DNA from: Mariniradius saccharolyticus AK6
Lineage (GTDB): Bacteria > Bacteroidota > Bacteroidia > Cytophagales > Cyclobacteriaceae
Assembly (NCBI RefSeq): GCF_000330725.2
Contig: NZ_AMZY02000010.1
Coordinates: 1-64,000 of the forward strand
DNA length: 64,000 nt
Direction of reading: 5' to 3'
The notes under the pieces were generated by a model. It had not been told where the DNA came from, did no database searches, and saw only the letters and a program-made list of their open reading frames with translations. Positions within the stretch are counted from its first letter, which is position 1; the number at the start of each line of letters is the position of its first letter. A program made the translations under genes and the position numbers. This document shows positions 18,043-27,457 of the stretch, one piece after another.

Positions 18043-18858
18043 ATGACAAGACAAAGCCTTCTTTCCTTTGCGATGCTATTGCTGACTGCCTGCCTTGGAG
18101 ATGCCGAAAAAAACATCAGCACCGACCAACAGGTGGAAGGGATGGAAATCTTTCGCATCACCCAAAGCCTTGAAGAGTCGCTCTTCTTTGCACTTCAGGG
18201 CTTTGATTATTTCAAAACGGTCAATCCCGACACCCTGCCCGGATGTCCTGATGTCACGGTCAACGATGCAAACAGATCCGTCAGCTTGGTTTTTTCGGCC
18301 AAGTCGACCTGCACCAACAATGCAAATACCCCAAGAACCGGCAGAATCCTCCTGCAATACATCACCCGAAGTGTGCTTGAATCCAGTGTGGTGCTTACGT
18401 ATGACAATTACTTTTTCAAAGGAAATGCCATCGAAGGCCTTCGGGAATTTCGCCGGCTAACGAGCATTGCAAACCCCAACCGTCGTACCGAAATCTTCGA
18501 AAATCTCATCATCCGTAACGAGAAAAACTCCAGCTCTCGGCTAAATGGCTCCTTCGTCCACCAAGTGACTTTACAAAATTCCACCTTAACCCAGTTCGGC
18601 AGTGGCGGTACCATCGAAGGGAGAAATATTGCCGGTCGGGCGATCAAAATGACTCAGGGAACCCTTAGGAACTATGACGTATCCTGTATTCTATCCGGCA
18701 CGCTGATGCCCAAGCAAGGCAGCGAAAGCTGGGTAATCACCCATGGCGCCGGACAAGTATTCACTCACAACCTCAGCTACACGGGTGAAAACCCCTGCAA
18801 ATCCACAGCAACGCTGACGCTACAGGATGGACGGGTGATAGTAGTGCAGTCACCTTGA
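18043..18858 (+). CDS. Hypothetical lipoprotein
   Basis: 271 residues. Signal MTRQSLLSFAMLLLTAC with lipobox LTAC, then an acidic GDAEKN linker, so probably outer-membrane anchored. The mature part is strand- and asparagine-rich, with four further cysteines (CPD, CTNN, SCILS, NPCKS) that could form two disulfides. No domain recognised. It lies between the convergent ahcY gene and the divergent SDR gene and appears to be transcribed alone. Confidence 0.65.
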   Translation: MTRQSLLSFAMLLLTACLGDAEKNISTDQQVEGMEIFRITQSLEESLFFALQGFDYFKTVNPDTLPGCPDVTVNDANRSVSLVFSAKSTCTNNANTPRTGRILLQYITRSVLESSVVLTYDNYFFKGNAIEGLREFRRLTSIANPNRRTEIFENLIIRNEKNSSSRLNGSFVHQVTLQNSTLTQFGSGGTIEGRNIAGRAIKMTQGTLRNYDVSCILSGTLMPKQGSESWVITHGAGQVFTHNLSYTGENPCKSTATLTLQDGRVIVVQSP

Positions 18859-18938
18859 AATCCTATTTTAGAGTAAATTCGGAGGAAGCCTTAAACAGCA
18901 AAATATTCAACTTCAAACCTCACATAAACATTCCAAAC

Positions 18939-18970
18939 AAAAAACCCCGGCCTTTCAGCCAGGGTTTTTC
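18939..18970. terminator. Bidirectional terminator between lipoprotein and ahcY
   Basis: A-run, AACCCCGGC / GCCAGGGTT imperfect stem around TTTCA, then a T-run. Suited to stop both convergent genes. Confidence 0.65.
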
Positions 18971-18989
18971 TATTTAATTTGAAACTTGA

Positions 18990-20309
18990 TCAATACCTGT
19001 AATACTCCGGCTTGAACGGTCCGCTGACCGATACGCCGATATATTCAGCTTGGTCCGGCCTAAGGGTATCGAGTTCGACGCCCAATTTCGCCAAGTGCAG
19101 GGAAGCCACTTTCTCATCCAAGTGTTTAGGCAATACATACACGCCAGGCTCATAATTCTTGGAATTGTTCCATAACTCGATCTGTGCCAAGGTCTGATTG
19201 CTGAATGAATTGGACATCACGAAGGATGGGTGGCCTGTAGCACAGCCCAAGTTCACCAAGCGGCCTTCTGCAAGGACGATGATTTCTTTGCCCTCCACAT
19301 TGTACAGGTCAACCTGTGGCTTTATGACGTCCTTGGTGTGTCCATAGTTTTTATTCAACCAAGCCATATCGATCTCGTTGTCAAAGTGGCCAATGTTGCA
19401 GACGATCGCCTTGTCTTTCAGTGCCAGGAAATGCTCCTTCACCACGATGTCTTTGTTGCCGGTGGCGGTCACCACAATATCGGCTTCCTTCACTGCATCT
19501 GCCATTCTCTTCACGGCAAATCCGTCCATTGCGGCCTGAAGCGCGCAGATTGGGTCGATTTCGGTAACAATCACCCTGGCACCTGCACCGCGCAGAGACG
19601 CTGCGGAACCTTTGCCCACATCACCATATCCTGCGACTACGGCGACTTTGCCTGCCATCATGATATCAGTTGCACGACGGATAGCGTCAACGAGTGATTC
19701 CTTGCAGCCGTATTTGTTGTCGAACTTGGATTTGGTCACGGAGTCGTTGACGTTGATGGCGGGCATTGGAAGCGTGCCATTTTTCATGCGCTCATATAGT
19801 CTATGTACACCGGTGGTAGTCTCTTCAGACAAACCTTTGATGCCCGCTATCAACTCAGGGTAGTTGTCAAATACCATGTTGGTGAGGTCTCCCCCGTCGT
19901 CCAAAATCATATTGAGCGGCTTTCTTTCCTCTCCAAAAAACAGCGTTTGCTCGATGCACCAGTCAAATTCCTCAGCCGTCATTCCTTTCCAAGCGTATAC
20001 AGATATTCCTGCTGCCGCAATGGCCGCTGCTGCATGGTCCTGGGTCGAGAAAATGTTGCAGGATGACCAAGTCACCTCTGCGCCCAAAGCAGCCAAAGTC
20101 TCTATCAAGACTGCAGTTTGGATAGTCATGTGTAGACAGCCAGCGATGCGCGCACCTTTGAGTGGCTGCGACGGGCCGTATTCTTCACGGATAGCCATCA
20201 AGCCGGGCATTTCCGCTTCGGCCAATTTGATTTCTTTTCTTCCCCATTCCGCCAAGGATATGTCCTTCACCTTGAACTTCACGTATTTTTCAGATTTGAT
20301 TTCTGACAT
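18990..20309 (-). CDS. ahcY: Adenosylhomocysteinase
   Basis: 439 residues, normal for the family. It reversibly splits S-adenosylhomocysteine to adenosine and homocysteine, recycling the product of methyltransferases. NAD-binding motif GYGDVGKG near 222, catalytic-site HMTIQTA near 62, and the conserved C-terminal KPEYYRY are all present. The start is MSEIKSEKY (ATG 20309); an upstream in-frame start has no support. It has its own promoter-like element in the gap after birA, so it is probably a separate unit. Confidence 0.97.
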   Translation of the reverse strand: MSEIKSEKYVKFKVKDISLAEWGRKEIKLAEAEMPGLMAIREEYGPSQPLKGARIAGCLHMTIQTAVLIETLAALGAEVTWSSCNIFSTQDHAAAAIAAAGISVYAWKGMTAEEFDWCIEQTLFFGEERKPLNMILDDGGDLTNMVFDNYPELIAGIKGLSEETTTGVHRLYERMKNGTLPMPAINVNDSVTKSKFDNKYGCKESLVDAIRRATDIMMAGKVAVVAGYGDVGKGSAASLRGAGARVIVTEIDPICALQAAMDGFAVKRMADAVKEADIVVTATGNKDIVVKEHFLALKDKAIVCNIGHFDNEIDMAWLNKNYGHTKDVIKPQVDLYNVEGKEIIVLAEGRLVNLGCATGHPSFVMSNSFSNQTLAQIELWNNSKNYEPGVYVLPKHLDEKVASLHLAKLGVELDTLRPDQAEYIGVSVSGPFKPEYYRY

Positions 20310-20348
20310 GATTGTATAATTAAATGATTGATTTTCAATTTGAGCTGG

Positions 20349-20356
20349 CAAAGTTA
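20349..20356 (-). promoter_or_regulatory. Candidate -7 promoter of ahcY
   Basis: Reverse strand reads TAACTTTG, an exact TAnnTTTG match about 40 bases before the ahcY ATG and beyond the birA stop codon. Confidence 0.45.
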
Positions 20357-20378
20357 AGGCATTTCGTTCAAATAAATA

Positions 20379-21134
20379 TCACAGAAATCTGAGCTCCTTG
20401 AATGCATATCTGTGCACCGATCCGCTTTTCTTCTCGATCCGTAGCCGCCCATCGTCCTCAATACCAAGGATTTTTCCTTCAAATTCCTCCCCATCATCGT
20501 ACCTTGCCCAAATGCTGGACCTGAACAAGTGCTGCAGGTAGTCCGATTTGATTTGCAGCCTGTTTCCTTTTTTCAACAACAAATATTGGCGCTCTAGGTT
20601 TTTGACCAAGAGTTTAAAGATCTCCCATTTGTCAAACTCCTGACCAGCGAGTGTAGCCATCGAGCATGCGTAAGGGAGTGAAAAGTTCCTTTGATTGATG
20701 TTGAGGCCTATGCCTATCACAGAATACTCGATTGAGGTATTTTGGATCAGATTTTCGATCAGCACGCCTCCGATTTTCCCGGATTGGTCGTGAACGAGAT
20801 CGTTGGGCCATTTGACCCAAATACCCGACAGATAGGAAGAAAGGGTTTCCCAAATCGCCAAGCTAACGACCATGTTTAACCAAAACTGCTCGGTAGGCAT
20901 CAGGTAATCTGGACGTAGCACGATAGAAAAGGTCAGGTTTTTGCCCGGCTCAACCACCCAAACATTGCCCCGCTGCCCACGTCCCTTCGTCTGATTGTCT
21001 GTGATGATGATGCTGCCTTCGGCGATTTCCTTTGCCTTCAGCCGCCTCAGTGCTTCATCGTTGGTCGAGTGACACTCTGTCAGGTGAATGATGTCTTTTC
21101 CCAAAAAAAACGTGTTGGCAAGGATTTTATACAT
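20379..21134 (-). CDS. birA: Biotin--[acetyl-CoA-carboxylase] ligase
   Basis: 251 residues. It activates biotin with ATP and attaches it to the carboxyl-carrier protein. Motifs: STNDEA near 23, GRGQRGNVW near 51, KWPND and GKIGGVLIEN near 112-130, IGIGLNIN near 143. There is no N-terminal helix-turn-helix, so it is the monofunctional ligase without the E. coli repressor activity. The C-terminal SH3-like domain is short but present. Divergent from rsfS. Confidence 0.92.
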   Translation of the reverse strand: MYKILANTFFLGKDIIHLTECHSTNDEALRRLKAKEIAEGSIIITDNQTKGRGQRGNVWVVEPGKNLTFSIVLRPDYLMPTEQFWLNMVVSLAIWETLSSYLSGIWVKWPNDLVHDQSGKIGGVLIENLIQNTSIEYSVIGIGLNINQRNFSLPYACSMATLAGQEFDKWEIFKLLVKNLERQYLLLKKGNRLQIKSDYLQHLFRSSIWARYDDGEEFEGKILGIEDDGRLRIEKKSGSVHRYAFKELRFL

Positions 21135-21224
21135 AAGGGATTGGTTATTTGCTACTCAAAATGGAACTTTGCTTGGCAGGCAATCGGATAAAACCTAACT
21201 TGTAAAATTACTTCAAACAAAAAC

Positions 21225-21572
21225 ATGACAGCAGAAGAGCTGAGCAAAATTATAGTAAAAGGAATGGAAGATAAAAAAGCTTCCGACATTGTGGTGATGG
21301 ACTTGCGGGGCGTAAAAAATTCCTTCACCGATTTTTTTGTGATTTGTTCTGGAAACTCGGACACGCAGATTGAGGCGATATCCGATTCGATAGAGGAAAC
21401 AACATTAAAATTCAAGGAAAAACCCTTTCGCAGTGAGGGAAAGACCAACAAGCAGTGGATCTTGATGGATTACATCAACGTCGTAGCCCACATCTTTTTG
21501 AAAGACAGGAGGAAATTCTACGGCTTGGAGGAGTTGTGGGGAGATGCAAAGATCACCCACATCGAATCCTGA
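21225..21572 (+). CDS. rsfS: Ribosomal silencing factor RsfS
   Basis: 115 residues of the Iojap/RsfS family, which binds ribosomal protein uL14 on the large subunit and blocks joining of subunits when nutrients are short. Conserved segments: DLRGVKNSFTDFFVICSGNSDTQ (the family core, near 25-47), the RSEGKTNKQWILMDY segment and the end HIFLKDRRKFYGLEELWGDA. It lies 62 bases before ftsH, an arrangement common in Bacteroidota, and may be cotranscribed with it. Confidence 0.95.
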   Translation: MTAEELSKIIVKGMEDKKASDIVVMDLRGVKNSFTDFFVICSGNSDTQIEAISDSIEETTLKFKEKPFRSEGKTNKQWILMDYINVVAHIFLKDRRKFYGLEELWGDAKITHIES

Positions 21573-21634
21573 CCCGCCTGTTGAACTTTACGACCCAAAT
21601 AGCGTTTTACAAACAATTGAATCCATAAGGAAGA

Positions 21635-23740
21635 ATGAGCGAAAACAATAAAAATAAAAACTTCATGCCGAAGACGCCTCAGAAGCCCAACTTTCAGCTT
21701 TGGCTGATCATTGCGGCGGTGATCGTGTTGGTAGGCATCACTTGGTTTAACCAAAGGAATAGCGTAATCGAAAAACAACTAAAGGATTTCGAGGACATGT
21801 ACTTGGCAAACGACGTGGCCAAGGTCATGGTGATCTACAACCAAAATGTGGTAGAAGTGAGCCTGAAGTCCGAGGCCTTGCAAAACAGCAAGTACAAGAA
21901 TGAACTTGAAGCGAATAGTCCGTTCTACAATCCCGCTGGTCCACACTATCAGATCAGGATCGCATCGGTAGACAAATTCATCGATTATTTCAATGAATTG
22001 GAATCCAAAATGCCCGAGGGATCCCGTATTGGCTACACCGCCAAAACACAAGAGTCTTGGACAAATTGGTTCTCCAGCTTTGGCTTCTTGATTCTCCTAT
22101 TCCTATTCTTCTGGATTATGATGCGCCGTATGGCAGGACCTAGCGGTCCGGGTGGGCAGATTTTCAATGTGGGAAAATCCAAAGCCCAGCTCTTTGACGC
22201 TGAAAATAAAGTCAAAATCACTTTTGACAATGTGGCAGGTCTGGATGAGGCGAAGGAGGAAATTCAGGAAATTGTGGAGTTTTTGAAAAATCCAGGCAAA
22301 TTCACCAAACTCGGGGGTAAGATTCCGAAAGGAGCCCTATTGGTAGGCCCTCCTGGAACAGGTAAGACCTTGTTGGCAAAAGCTGTGGCTGGTGAGGCAG
22401 GAGTGCCTTTCTTTACCTTGTCCGGCTCCGACTTCGTGGAAATGTTTGTCGGCGTAGGTGCGGCACGGGTTCGTGACCTGTTCAAACAAGCCAAGGAAAA
22501 AGCACCTTGTATCATATTCATCGATGAGATCGACGCCATCGGACGTTCACGCGGAAAGGGCCAAATGCCCGGTTCCAATGACGAACGTGAGAATACGCTC
22601 AACTCTTTGTTAGTGGAAATGGACGGTTTCGGAACTGACAGCGGCGTCATCGTACTTGCGGCCACCAACAGGCCGGATGTATTGGATTCAGCACTCTTGC
22701 GCCCAGGTCGTTTTGATAGACAAATCTCCATCGACAAGCCGGATATCGTGGGACGGGAAGCGATCTTCAAAGTCCATCTTAAGCCAATCAAAACATCCGA
22801 TGATGTGGATGCCAAGAAATTGGCGGCACAGACCCCTGGCTTTGCCGGTGCCGAAATCGCCAACGTCTGCAACGAAGCTGCGCTGATTGCAGCGCGAAGA
22901 AACAAGACTGCCGTGGATATGCAGGATTTCCAAGATGCCGTTGACAGGGTGATTGGCGGATTGGAGAAGAAAAACAAGATCATTTCTCCTGAGGAAAAGA
23001 AAATCGTAGCCTACCACGAAGCGGGTCATGCCGTGGCCGGATGGTTTTTGGAACACGCCGATCCATTGGTGAAAGTGAGTATCGTGCCCCGCGGCGTAGC
23101 AGCGCTGGGTTACGCACAATACCTGCCCAAGGAGCAGTTCCTCTACCAAACCGAACAATTGGTAGACGAGATGTGTATGACCCTTGGCGGTCGTGCCTCC
23201 GAGGAAATCATCTTCGGTAAAATCTCCACCGGCGCACTCAGCGACTTGGAAAGGGTTACCAAGATGGCCTATTCGATGGTTTCGGTATACGGTATGAACG
23301 ACAAGATCGGAAACGTTTCCTTCTATGACAGCAAAGCATCCGACTACCGAATGACCAAGCCTTATTCCGAAACCACAGCCGAAACCATCGACGAAGAAGT
23401 AAGAAAGCTTGTCTCTTTTGCATATGAGCGCACCAAAGAACTGCTCAACCATAAAAGGGAACAGCTTGAAATTCTGGCCAAGGAGCTGTTGGAAAAAGAA
23501 ATCCTTTTCCAAACTGACTTGGAAAGATTGATAGGTAAAAGGCCGTTTGCGAAGGAAACCACCTACGAGGCTTTCACCAAGAAAACCCCAAAGGTAGCTG
23601 CTAAAGAAGAAGCAGAACCAAAGGCAGAATCTGGGGAAAAAGTCCCTGCTGACAGTTCTACCGTGAGTTTCAGCAGCAATGGCAGCGGCATTTCCCATTC
23701 CAATGATCAATCGGAACTGGCGGATCCAACAAAACAATAG
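21635..23740 (+). CDS. ftsH: ATP-dependent zinc metalloprotease FtsH
   Basis: 701 residues. Two membrane helices (about 20-40 and 144-162) bracket a periplasmic domain. The AAA domain has Walker A GPPGTGKT near 232, Walker B IIFIDEID and second-region-of-homology [18 protein letters not shown]. The zinc protease motif HEAGH is near 460. It degrades misfolded membrane proteins and short-lived regulators. The ~60-residue C-terminal tail is charged and low-complexity, typical of Bacteroidota FtsH. A terminator follows. Confidence 0.97.
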   Translation: MSENNKNKNFMPKTPQKPNFQLWLIIAAVIVLVGITWFNQRNSVIEKQLKDFEDMYLANDVAKVMVIYNQNVVEVSLKSEALQNSKYKNELEANSPFYNPAGPHYQIRIASVDKFIDYFNELESKMPEGSRIGYTAKTQESWTNWFSSFGFLILLFLFFWIMMRRMAGPSGPGGQIFNVGKSKAQLFDAENKVKITFDNVAGLDEAKEEIQEIVEFLKNPGKFTKLGGKIPKGALLVGPPGTGKTLLAKAVAGEAGVPFFTLSGSDFVEMFVGVGAARVRDLFKQAKEKAPCIIFIDEIDAIGRSRGKGQMPGSNDERENTLNSLLVEMDGFGTDSGVIVLAATNRPDVLDSALLRPGRFDRQISIDKPDIVGREAIFKVHLKPIKTSDDVDAKKLAAQTPGFAGAEIANVCNEAALIAARRNKTAVDMQDFQDAVDRVIGGLEKKNKIISPEEKKIVAYHEAGHAVAGWFLEHADPLVKVSIVPRGVAALGYAQYLPKEQFLYQTEQLVDEMCMTLGGRASEEIIFGKISTGALSDLERVTKMAYSMVSVYGMNDKIGNVSFYDSKASDYRMTKPYSETTAETIDEEVRKLVSFAYERTKELLNHKREQLEILAKELLEKEILFQTDLERLIGKRPFAKETTYEAFTKKTPKVAAKEEAEPKAESGEKVPADSSTVSFSSNGSGISHSNDQSELADPTKQ

Positions 23741-23765
23741 CGAATCAATCAGCAATGAATAAATA

Positions 23766-23789
23766 GGCCTCCTTCATGGAGGCTTTTTT
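23766..23789 (+). terminator. Terminator after ftsH
   Basis: GCCTCC (23767-23772) / GGAGGC (23778-23783) with loop TTCAT and six T residues. Confidence 0.8.
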
Positions 23790-23798
23790 CTTTCCTGT

Positions 23799-23806
23799 TA
23801 TCTTTG
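23799..23806 (+). promoter_or_regulatory. Candidate -7 promoter of lpxH-like gene
   Basis: TATCTTTG, an exact TAnnTTTG match 18 bases before the ATG at 23825, directly after the ftsH terminator. It overlaps the alternative start at 23804, ruling that start out. Confidence 0.5.
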
Positions 23807-23824
23807 GCCGATATCACTCAAGGC

Positions 23825-24586
23825 ATGAACTTAAAAATTCACGACAAGAAGGTTTTTTTTGCATCTGACTTCCACCTTGGCGCACCCAACGAAACACTAA
23901 GCAAGGCAAGGGAAAAAAAGATCATCGCCTGGCTGGACAGCATCGAAAATGAAGCGGCGGCAATATTTCTGGTGGGGGATATCTTCGATTTTTGGTTTGA
24001 ATATGAAAAAGTGATCCCAAAAGGTTTTGTAAAGTTCATTGCCAAAGTATCAGCTCTGCGCGACAAAAATGTCCCTATATTCTTTTTCACCGGAAACCAT
24101 GACCTGTGGATGGATGATTATTTCACCAAAGAGCTTGGAATTCCTGTTTTTGATCATCCTATTGAAGTCAAGATTGAAGATAAGGTGTTCCTCGTCGGAC
24201 ATGGAGACGGCTTGGGTCCCGGAGATACCCAATATAAGATCCTGAAAAAAATCTTTACCAACCCCATTTGCCAATGGCTGTTCAAGTGGCTGCATCCTGA
24301 CCTGGGGGTACGCATCGCACAAAAATGGTCGAAGAACAGCCGCATTTCGAACAACTCCAAAAACGAGGACACATTCAAAGGAGACGACGAGTGGCTATGG
24401 GCGTACTGCAAGCAGGTGGAGGCGAGCAGGCATTTCGACTATTATGTGTTTGGCCACCGACACTTGCCCTTGGAATTGCCTGTCGGAAACAAATCCCGGT
24501 ACTACAACCTAGGCGAATGGATCAACAATTTCACCTACGGAGTATTTGACGGAAAAGAATTCAAATTGGAAAAATGGCAAGGATAA
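23825..24586 (+). CDS. lpxH: UDP-2,3-diacylglucosamine diphosphatase, LpxH-like
   Basis: 253 residues. Calcineurin-like metallophosphoesterase with the metal-ligand motifs in order: SDFHLGAP near 15, GDIFDFW near 51, GNHD near 88, GHGDGLG near 126 and GHRH near 209. It should cleave UDP-2,3-diacylglucosamine to lipid X and UMP in lipid A synthesis, at the inner face of the membrane. Bacteroidota use this LpxH branch. Its 3' end overlaps the next gene by 13 bases. A second, more diverged relative lies at 29496. Confidence 0.85.
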   Translation: MNLKIHDKKVFFASDFHLGAPNETLSKAREKKIIAWLDSIENEAAAIFLVGDIFDFWFEYEKVIPKGFVKFIAKVSALRDKNVPIFFFTGNHDLWMDDYFTKELGIPVFDHPIEVKIEDKVFLVGHGDGLGPGDTQYKILKKIFTNPICQWLFKWLHPDLGVRIAQKWSKNSRISNNSKNEDTFKGDDEWLWAYCKQVEASRHFDYYVFGHRHLPLELPVGNKSRYYNLGEWINNFTYGVFDGKEFKLEKWQG

Positions 24587-25407
24587 AAGCGCTGCTGCTA
24601 CTTTTTCTCGCTCTTGGTAGTGGAAAAGCGTTCTCCCAGGAATCTGAATGGGGTGATTTTGTCGCCGTGGAATTTCCGCGTTTGGACAAAATCTCTCTTG
24701 ATAACCAAGATTTTTTGTTTGTCGCCGACCCTGAGGGAAACCTCTACCAATACAATCTCTCTGGGCAGCGCATCAACAACTTCTCGCCTCCCCGTCAGGG
24801 TAGACTTACACAATTGGAAGCATTTTGGACAGTCAATATCTTCACTTTTTCCACTGACCTGCAGGAATACCGGATTTTGGACCGTTTTATCAACCCAATC
24901 TCCGAAAACAAGATCCCTGCCGAAAATATCGCTTTGGCCAAAGCCGCAACGCTCGGCAACAACAACATCATTTGGATCCTTGATGAAACAGATCTCTCGA
25001 TCAAGCAATTTGATTTTCGCACCCGCCGGATTTTGCAGCAGCAGCCTTTGAACCTTGTGTTGGAAAATACCAGCCTTGACGTCCTCGATATCCGTGAGCA
25101 TCAAAACCTGCTCTTTCTTAACATTGCCGGCCAGGGCATTTACATTTTTGACAACCAAGGAAATTTTATCAAAAGGCTGCAAGTATTCCCAAATGGCCGT
25201 CTAAGCTTCTGGAAGGGCTATTTATTTTTGGTGGAAAAAGACTCCATCCGACTTGTTGACTTCCAATCCGGCGCGGAGGAACAATTCAGGCTGTCGCTAG
25301 GTGCGGAAGTGACTGGAATTTTGGTGAACCGCAAGGCTGTCATACTCTACAACAAGCGTGGATTTAGGATTTATCAAAAAGAAAATACCCCATTGAAGGG
25401 GTATTAA
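24574..25407 (+). CDS. Hypothetical secreted beta-propeller protein
   Basis: 277 residues. Signal peptide MARIKALLLLFLALGSG cleaved near AFSQ. The mature part is built of repeated short strands with D/N turns (FVADPEGNLYQYNLSGQ, YIFDNQGNFIKRLQ, and similar), typical of a six- or seven-bladed propeller. The start overlaps the lpxH-like stop by 13 bases, so the pair is translationally coupled. The context suggests an envelope role, perhaps in outer-membrane assembly. No named family assigned. Confidence 0.7.
   Translation: MARIKALLLLFLALGSGKAFSQESEWGDFVAVEFPRLDKISLDNQDFLFVADPEGNLYQYNLSGQRINNFSPPRQGRLTQLEAFWTVNIFTFSTDLQEYRILDRFINPISENKIPAENIALAKAATLGNNNIIWILDETDLSIKQFDFRTRRILQQQPLNLVLENTSLDVLDIREHQNLLFLNIAGQGIYIFDNQGNFIKRLQVFPNGRLSFWKGYLFLVEKDSIRLVDFQSGAEEQFRLSLGAEVTGILVNRKAVILYNKRGFRIYQKENTPLKGY
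25385..25404. terminator. Possible weak terminator
   Basis: ATACCCC (25385-25391) / GGGGTAT (25398-25404), overlapping the stop codon of the propeller gene. The T-tail is poor, and the stem may also serve the convergent FKBP gene. Confidence 0.4.
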
Positions 25408-25430
25408 CTTTATTGAGATTGTATTGGGAA

Positions 25431-25859
25431 TCATCCGATGGATACCAGAGTGATATCAAATATCAAATCCTCGCCTGCCAGTTGGTGATTGGCATCCAAG
25501 GTGATTTTTTCCTCATCCACATAGACTACTTTCACCGGCACGGGCTGACCCATTTGGTTTTGAAGCGAAAGCTCCATGCCAACTTCAGGCTTGATCGATG
25601 GGGGTACTTGATTCATCGGAATATCCAGCATCATATCCTCGCGCTTTTCGCCATAGGCTTCAATGCATGGAATTGTCACGCTTTTTTGGTCACCCACAGC
25701 CATGCCGTAAACGGCAGCGTCAAAACCCTTAATCATGTTACCGTCACCAAGTGTAAAACCAAGTGGCGACCTTCCTTCCGAAGAATCAAAAACGGTTCCG
25801 TTGAGCAATCTTCCAGTGTAATGGACCTTCACCGCATCTCCCTTTCCTGCAATAGACAT
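25431..25859 (-). CDS. SlyD-like FKBP peptidyl-prolyl isomerase
   Basis: 142 residues from ATG 25859. FKBP core: VKVHYTGRLLNGTVFDSS near 11-28, an insert-in-flap chaperone domain around EAYGEKREDMML to VVYVDEEKITLDANH, and the closing LAGEDLIFDITLV. This layout is SlyD-type: proline isomerisation plus chaperone activity on nascent proteins. The His-rich nickel-binding tail of E. coli SlyD is absent. A well-matched promoter lies upstream. Confidence 0.9.
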   Translation of the reverse strand: MSIAGKGDAVKVHYTGRLLNGTVFDSSEGRSPLGFTLGDGNMIKGFDAAVYGMAVGDQKSVTIPCIEAYGEKREDMMLDIPMNQVPPSIKPEVGMELSLQNQMGQPVPVKVVYVDEEKITLDANHQLAGEDLIFDITLVSIG

Positions 25860-25881
25860 AATTTTCTTTTTTAGTGGAGTA

Positions 25882-25911
25882 CAAAGGTAGGCATTCCGAG
25901 ACGCAATCAAA
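25882..25911 (-). promoter_or_regulatory. Promoter of FKBP gene (TTTG-N18-TACCTTTG)
   Basis: Reverse strand: TTTG at 25911-25908 and TACCTTTG at 25889-25882 with an 18-base spacer. It sets the start at ATG 25859 and excludes longer reading frames. Confidence 0.65.
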
Positions 25912-25930
25912 ACTGACGGACACATCATAG

Positions 25931-25974
25931 CGGACAGTGTTCGGTAATGATATATTTATGTACGTTTTCGAACA
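25931..25974. promoter_or_regulatory. Possible activator half-sites before first sigma-54 regulator
   Basis: CGGACAGTGTTCG (25931-25943) is an inverted pair of CGRACA half-sites with a 1-base gap; CGAACA recurs at 25969-25974. The same half-sites make up the 28-bp sites of the ABC efflux locus, but the spacing differs. A -24-like TGGCAT lies at 26027. Confidence 0.3.
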
Positions 25975-26071
25975 TATTTCAATCAATCGGGCTAGATTTA
26001 GGCTGAATCAGAGCCCTTTTGAAGGATGGCATCATTTTGTCAATAGAAGTTTCACCAAATAATCGCATACC

Positions 26072-27457
26072 ATGGAAAGCCCCCAACTCGGAAAAATCCT
26101 GATCATTGACGACAATGAGGACCTGCTCTTTGCCGCAAAGATGTTTTTGAAAAAACATGCCAAAGAAGTCACCATCGAAAAGGATCCCAGAAGAATTCCT
26201 TTTTTGATCAATAACAACAGCTTCGACGTCATTCTCTTGGACATGAACTTCACCGACGACACCACTTCGGGTAAGGAAGGATTCCATTGGCTGAAACAAA
26301 TCAAGGAAATCGACCCAAGTGCGGTGGTCATCCTGATCACGGCATTTGGGGATGTGGAGATGGCAGTACGCGCGCTCAAGGAAGGGGCGACTGATTTTAT
26401 CCTGAAGCCTTGGCAAAACGAAAAACTTTTGGCCACGCTTACAGCTGCCTCCCGGCTAAAGGAAAGCTACAACCAAGTCGAAAAGCTCTCCACCAAACAG
26501 AAGCAACTCCAATCCGAGTTGAAGAAGCCTTATGCGGATATTATCGGGCAAAGCGCTTCGATGAAGAATATTTTCTCCATCATTGACAAAGTCGCGCAGA
26601 CAGATGCCAACATCTTGATTTTGGGTGAAAATGGTACAGGTAAGGAATTGATCGCAAGGGCTATCCACGACCGTTCGCACCGCAAGGATGAGATATTCGT
26701 GGGCGTGGACATGGGTGCGATCACCGAGACGCTGTTCGAGAGTGAGCTCTTTGGGCATAAAAAGGGATCCTTCACCGATGCAAAGGAAGACCGTCCGGGC
26801 AGATTCGAAATTGCTGACAACGGGACCCTTTTCCTGGATGAAATCGGAAACCTGAGTATGCCATTACAATCCAAATTGCTAACCGTATTGCAGCGCAGGG
26901 AAGTGACAAGAATCGGCAGCAACAAGGCTGTCCCGGTGGACATACGTCTGATCTGCGCTACCAACATGCCCGTGCACGAGATGGTATTGGACAACACCTT
27001 CCGGCAAGACTTACTTTATCGAATCAATACCGTTGAGATTTTCCTTCCACCCCTACGCGAACGGCAGGATGACATCCCGATCCTCGCCAACCATTTTCTG
27101 AAATCCTATGCACAGAAGTACAGGAAAGAATTTGAGGGATTTACGCCAAATGCCATGCAGATGCTGCAAAAATACCACTGGCCTGGTAACATCCGCGAAC
27201 TACAGCATGCCATCGAACGCGCCATCATCATGGCCGACGGCAAGCAATTGGACACCAGGGATTTCTTTTTCCTTTCTTCAAAACCGGTCAATGAAAAGGC
27301 ACCCGCAATGGCCAATACCTACAATCTGGACGAAATGGAAAAAAGCACCATCCAAAGAGCAATCGACAAGAACGGAGGAAACATTTCAAAAGCCGCAAAA
27401 GAGCTGGGACTGACCCGCGCTTCTTTGTACAGAAGATTGGAAAAATATGGATTATAA
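26072..27457 (+). CDS. Sigma-54-dependent response regulator, NtrC family (first copy)
   Basis: 461 residues. Receiver domain about 8-125 with acidic pocket DD at 13-14, phospho-acceptor Asp57 and Lys112. The AAA+ domain runs about 155-390: Walker A GENGTGKE near 185, Walker B TLFLDEIG near 253, and the sigma-54-contact loop written GSFTDA instead of GAFTGA. A Fis-type helix-turn-helix closes the protein (NISKAAKELGLTRASLYRRL). It should hydrolyse ATP to open sigma-54 promoters when phosphorylated by the overlapping kinase. No obvious target operon lies next to it. It is a clear paralogue of the regulator at 56753. Confidence 0.93.
   Translation: MESPQLGKILIIDDNEDLLFAAKMFLKKHAKEVTIEKDPRRIPFLINNNSFDVILLDMNFTDDTTSGKEGFHWLKQIKEIDPSAVVILITAFGDVEMAVRALKEGATDFILKPWQNEKLLATLTAASRLKESYNQVEKLSTKQKQLQSELKKPYADIIGQSASMKNIFSIIDKVAQTDANILILGENGTGKELIARAIHDRSHRKDEIFVGVDMGAITETLFESELFGHKKGSFTDAKEDRPGRFEIADNGTLFLDEIGNLSMPLQSKLLTVLQRREVTRIGSNKAVPVDIRLICATNMPVHEMVLDNTFRQDLLYRINTVEIFLPPLRERQDDIPILANHFLKSYAQKYRKEFEGFTPNAMQMLQKYHWPGNIRELQHAIERAIIMADGKQLDTRDFFFLSSKPVNEKAPAMANTYNLDEMEKSTIQRAIDKNGGNISKAAKELGLTRASLYRRLEKYGL

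Noticed and set aside
22688-23755. 355-codon minus-strand frame opposite ftsH
   Set aside because: Shadow of ftsH, whose motifs are all present on the plus strand.
24598-25182. Long minus-strand frame opposite the secreted propeller gene
   Set aside because: The plus-strand gene has a signal peptide, coupled start and normal codon use; the opposite frame has none.
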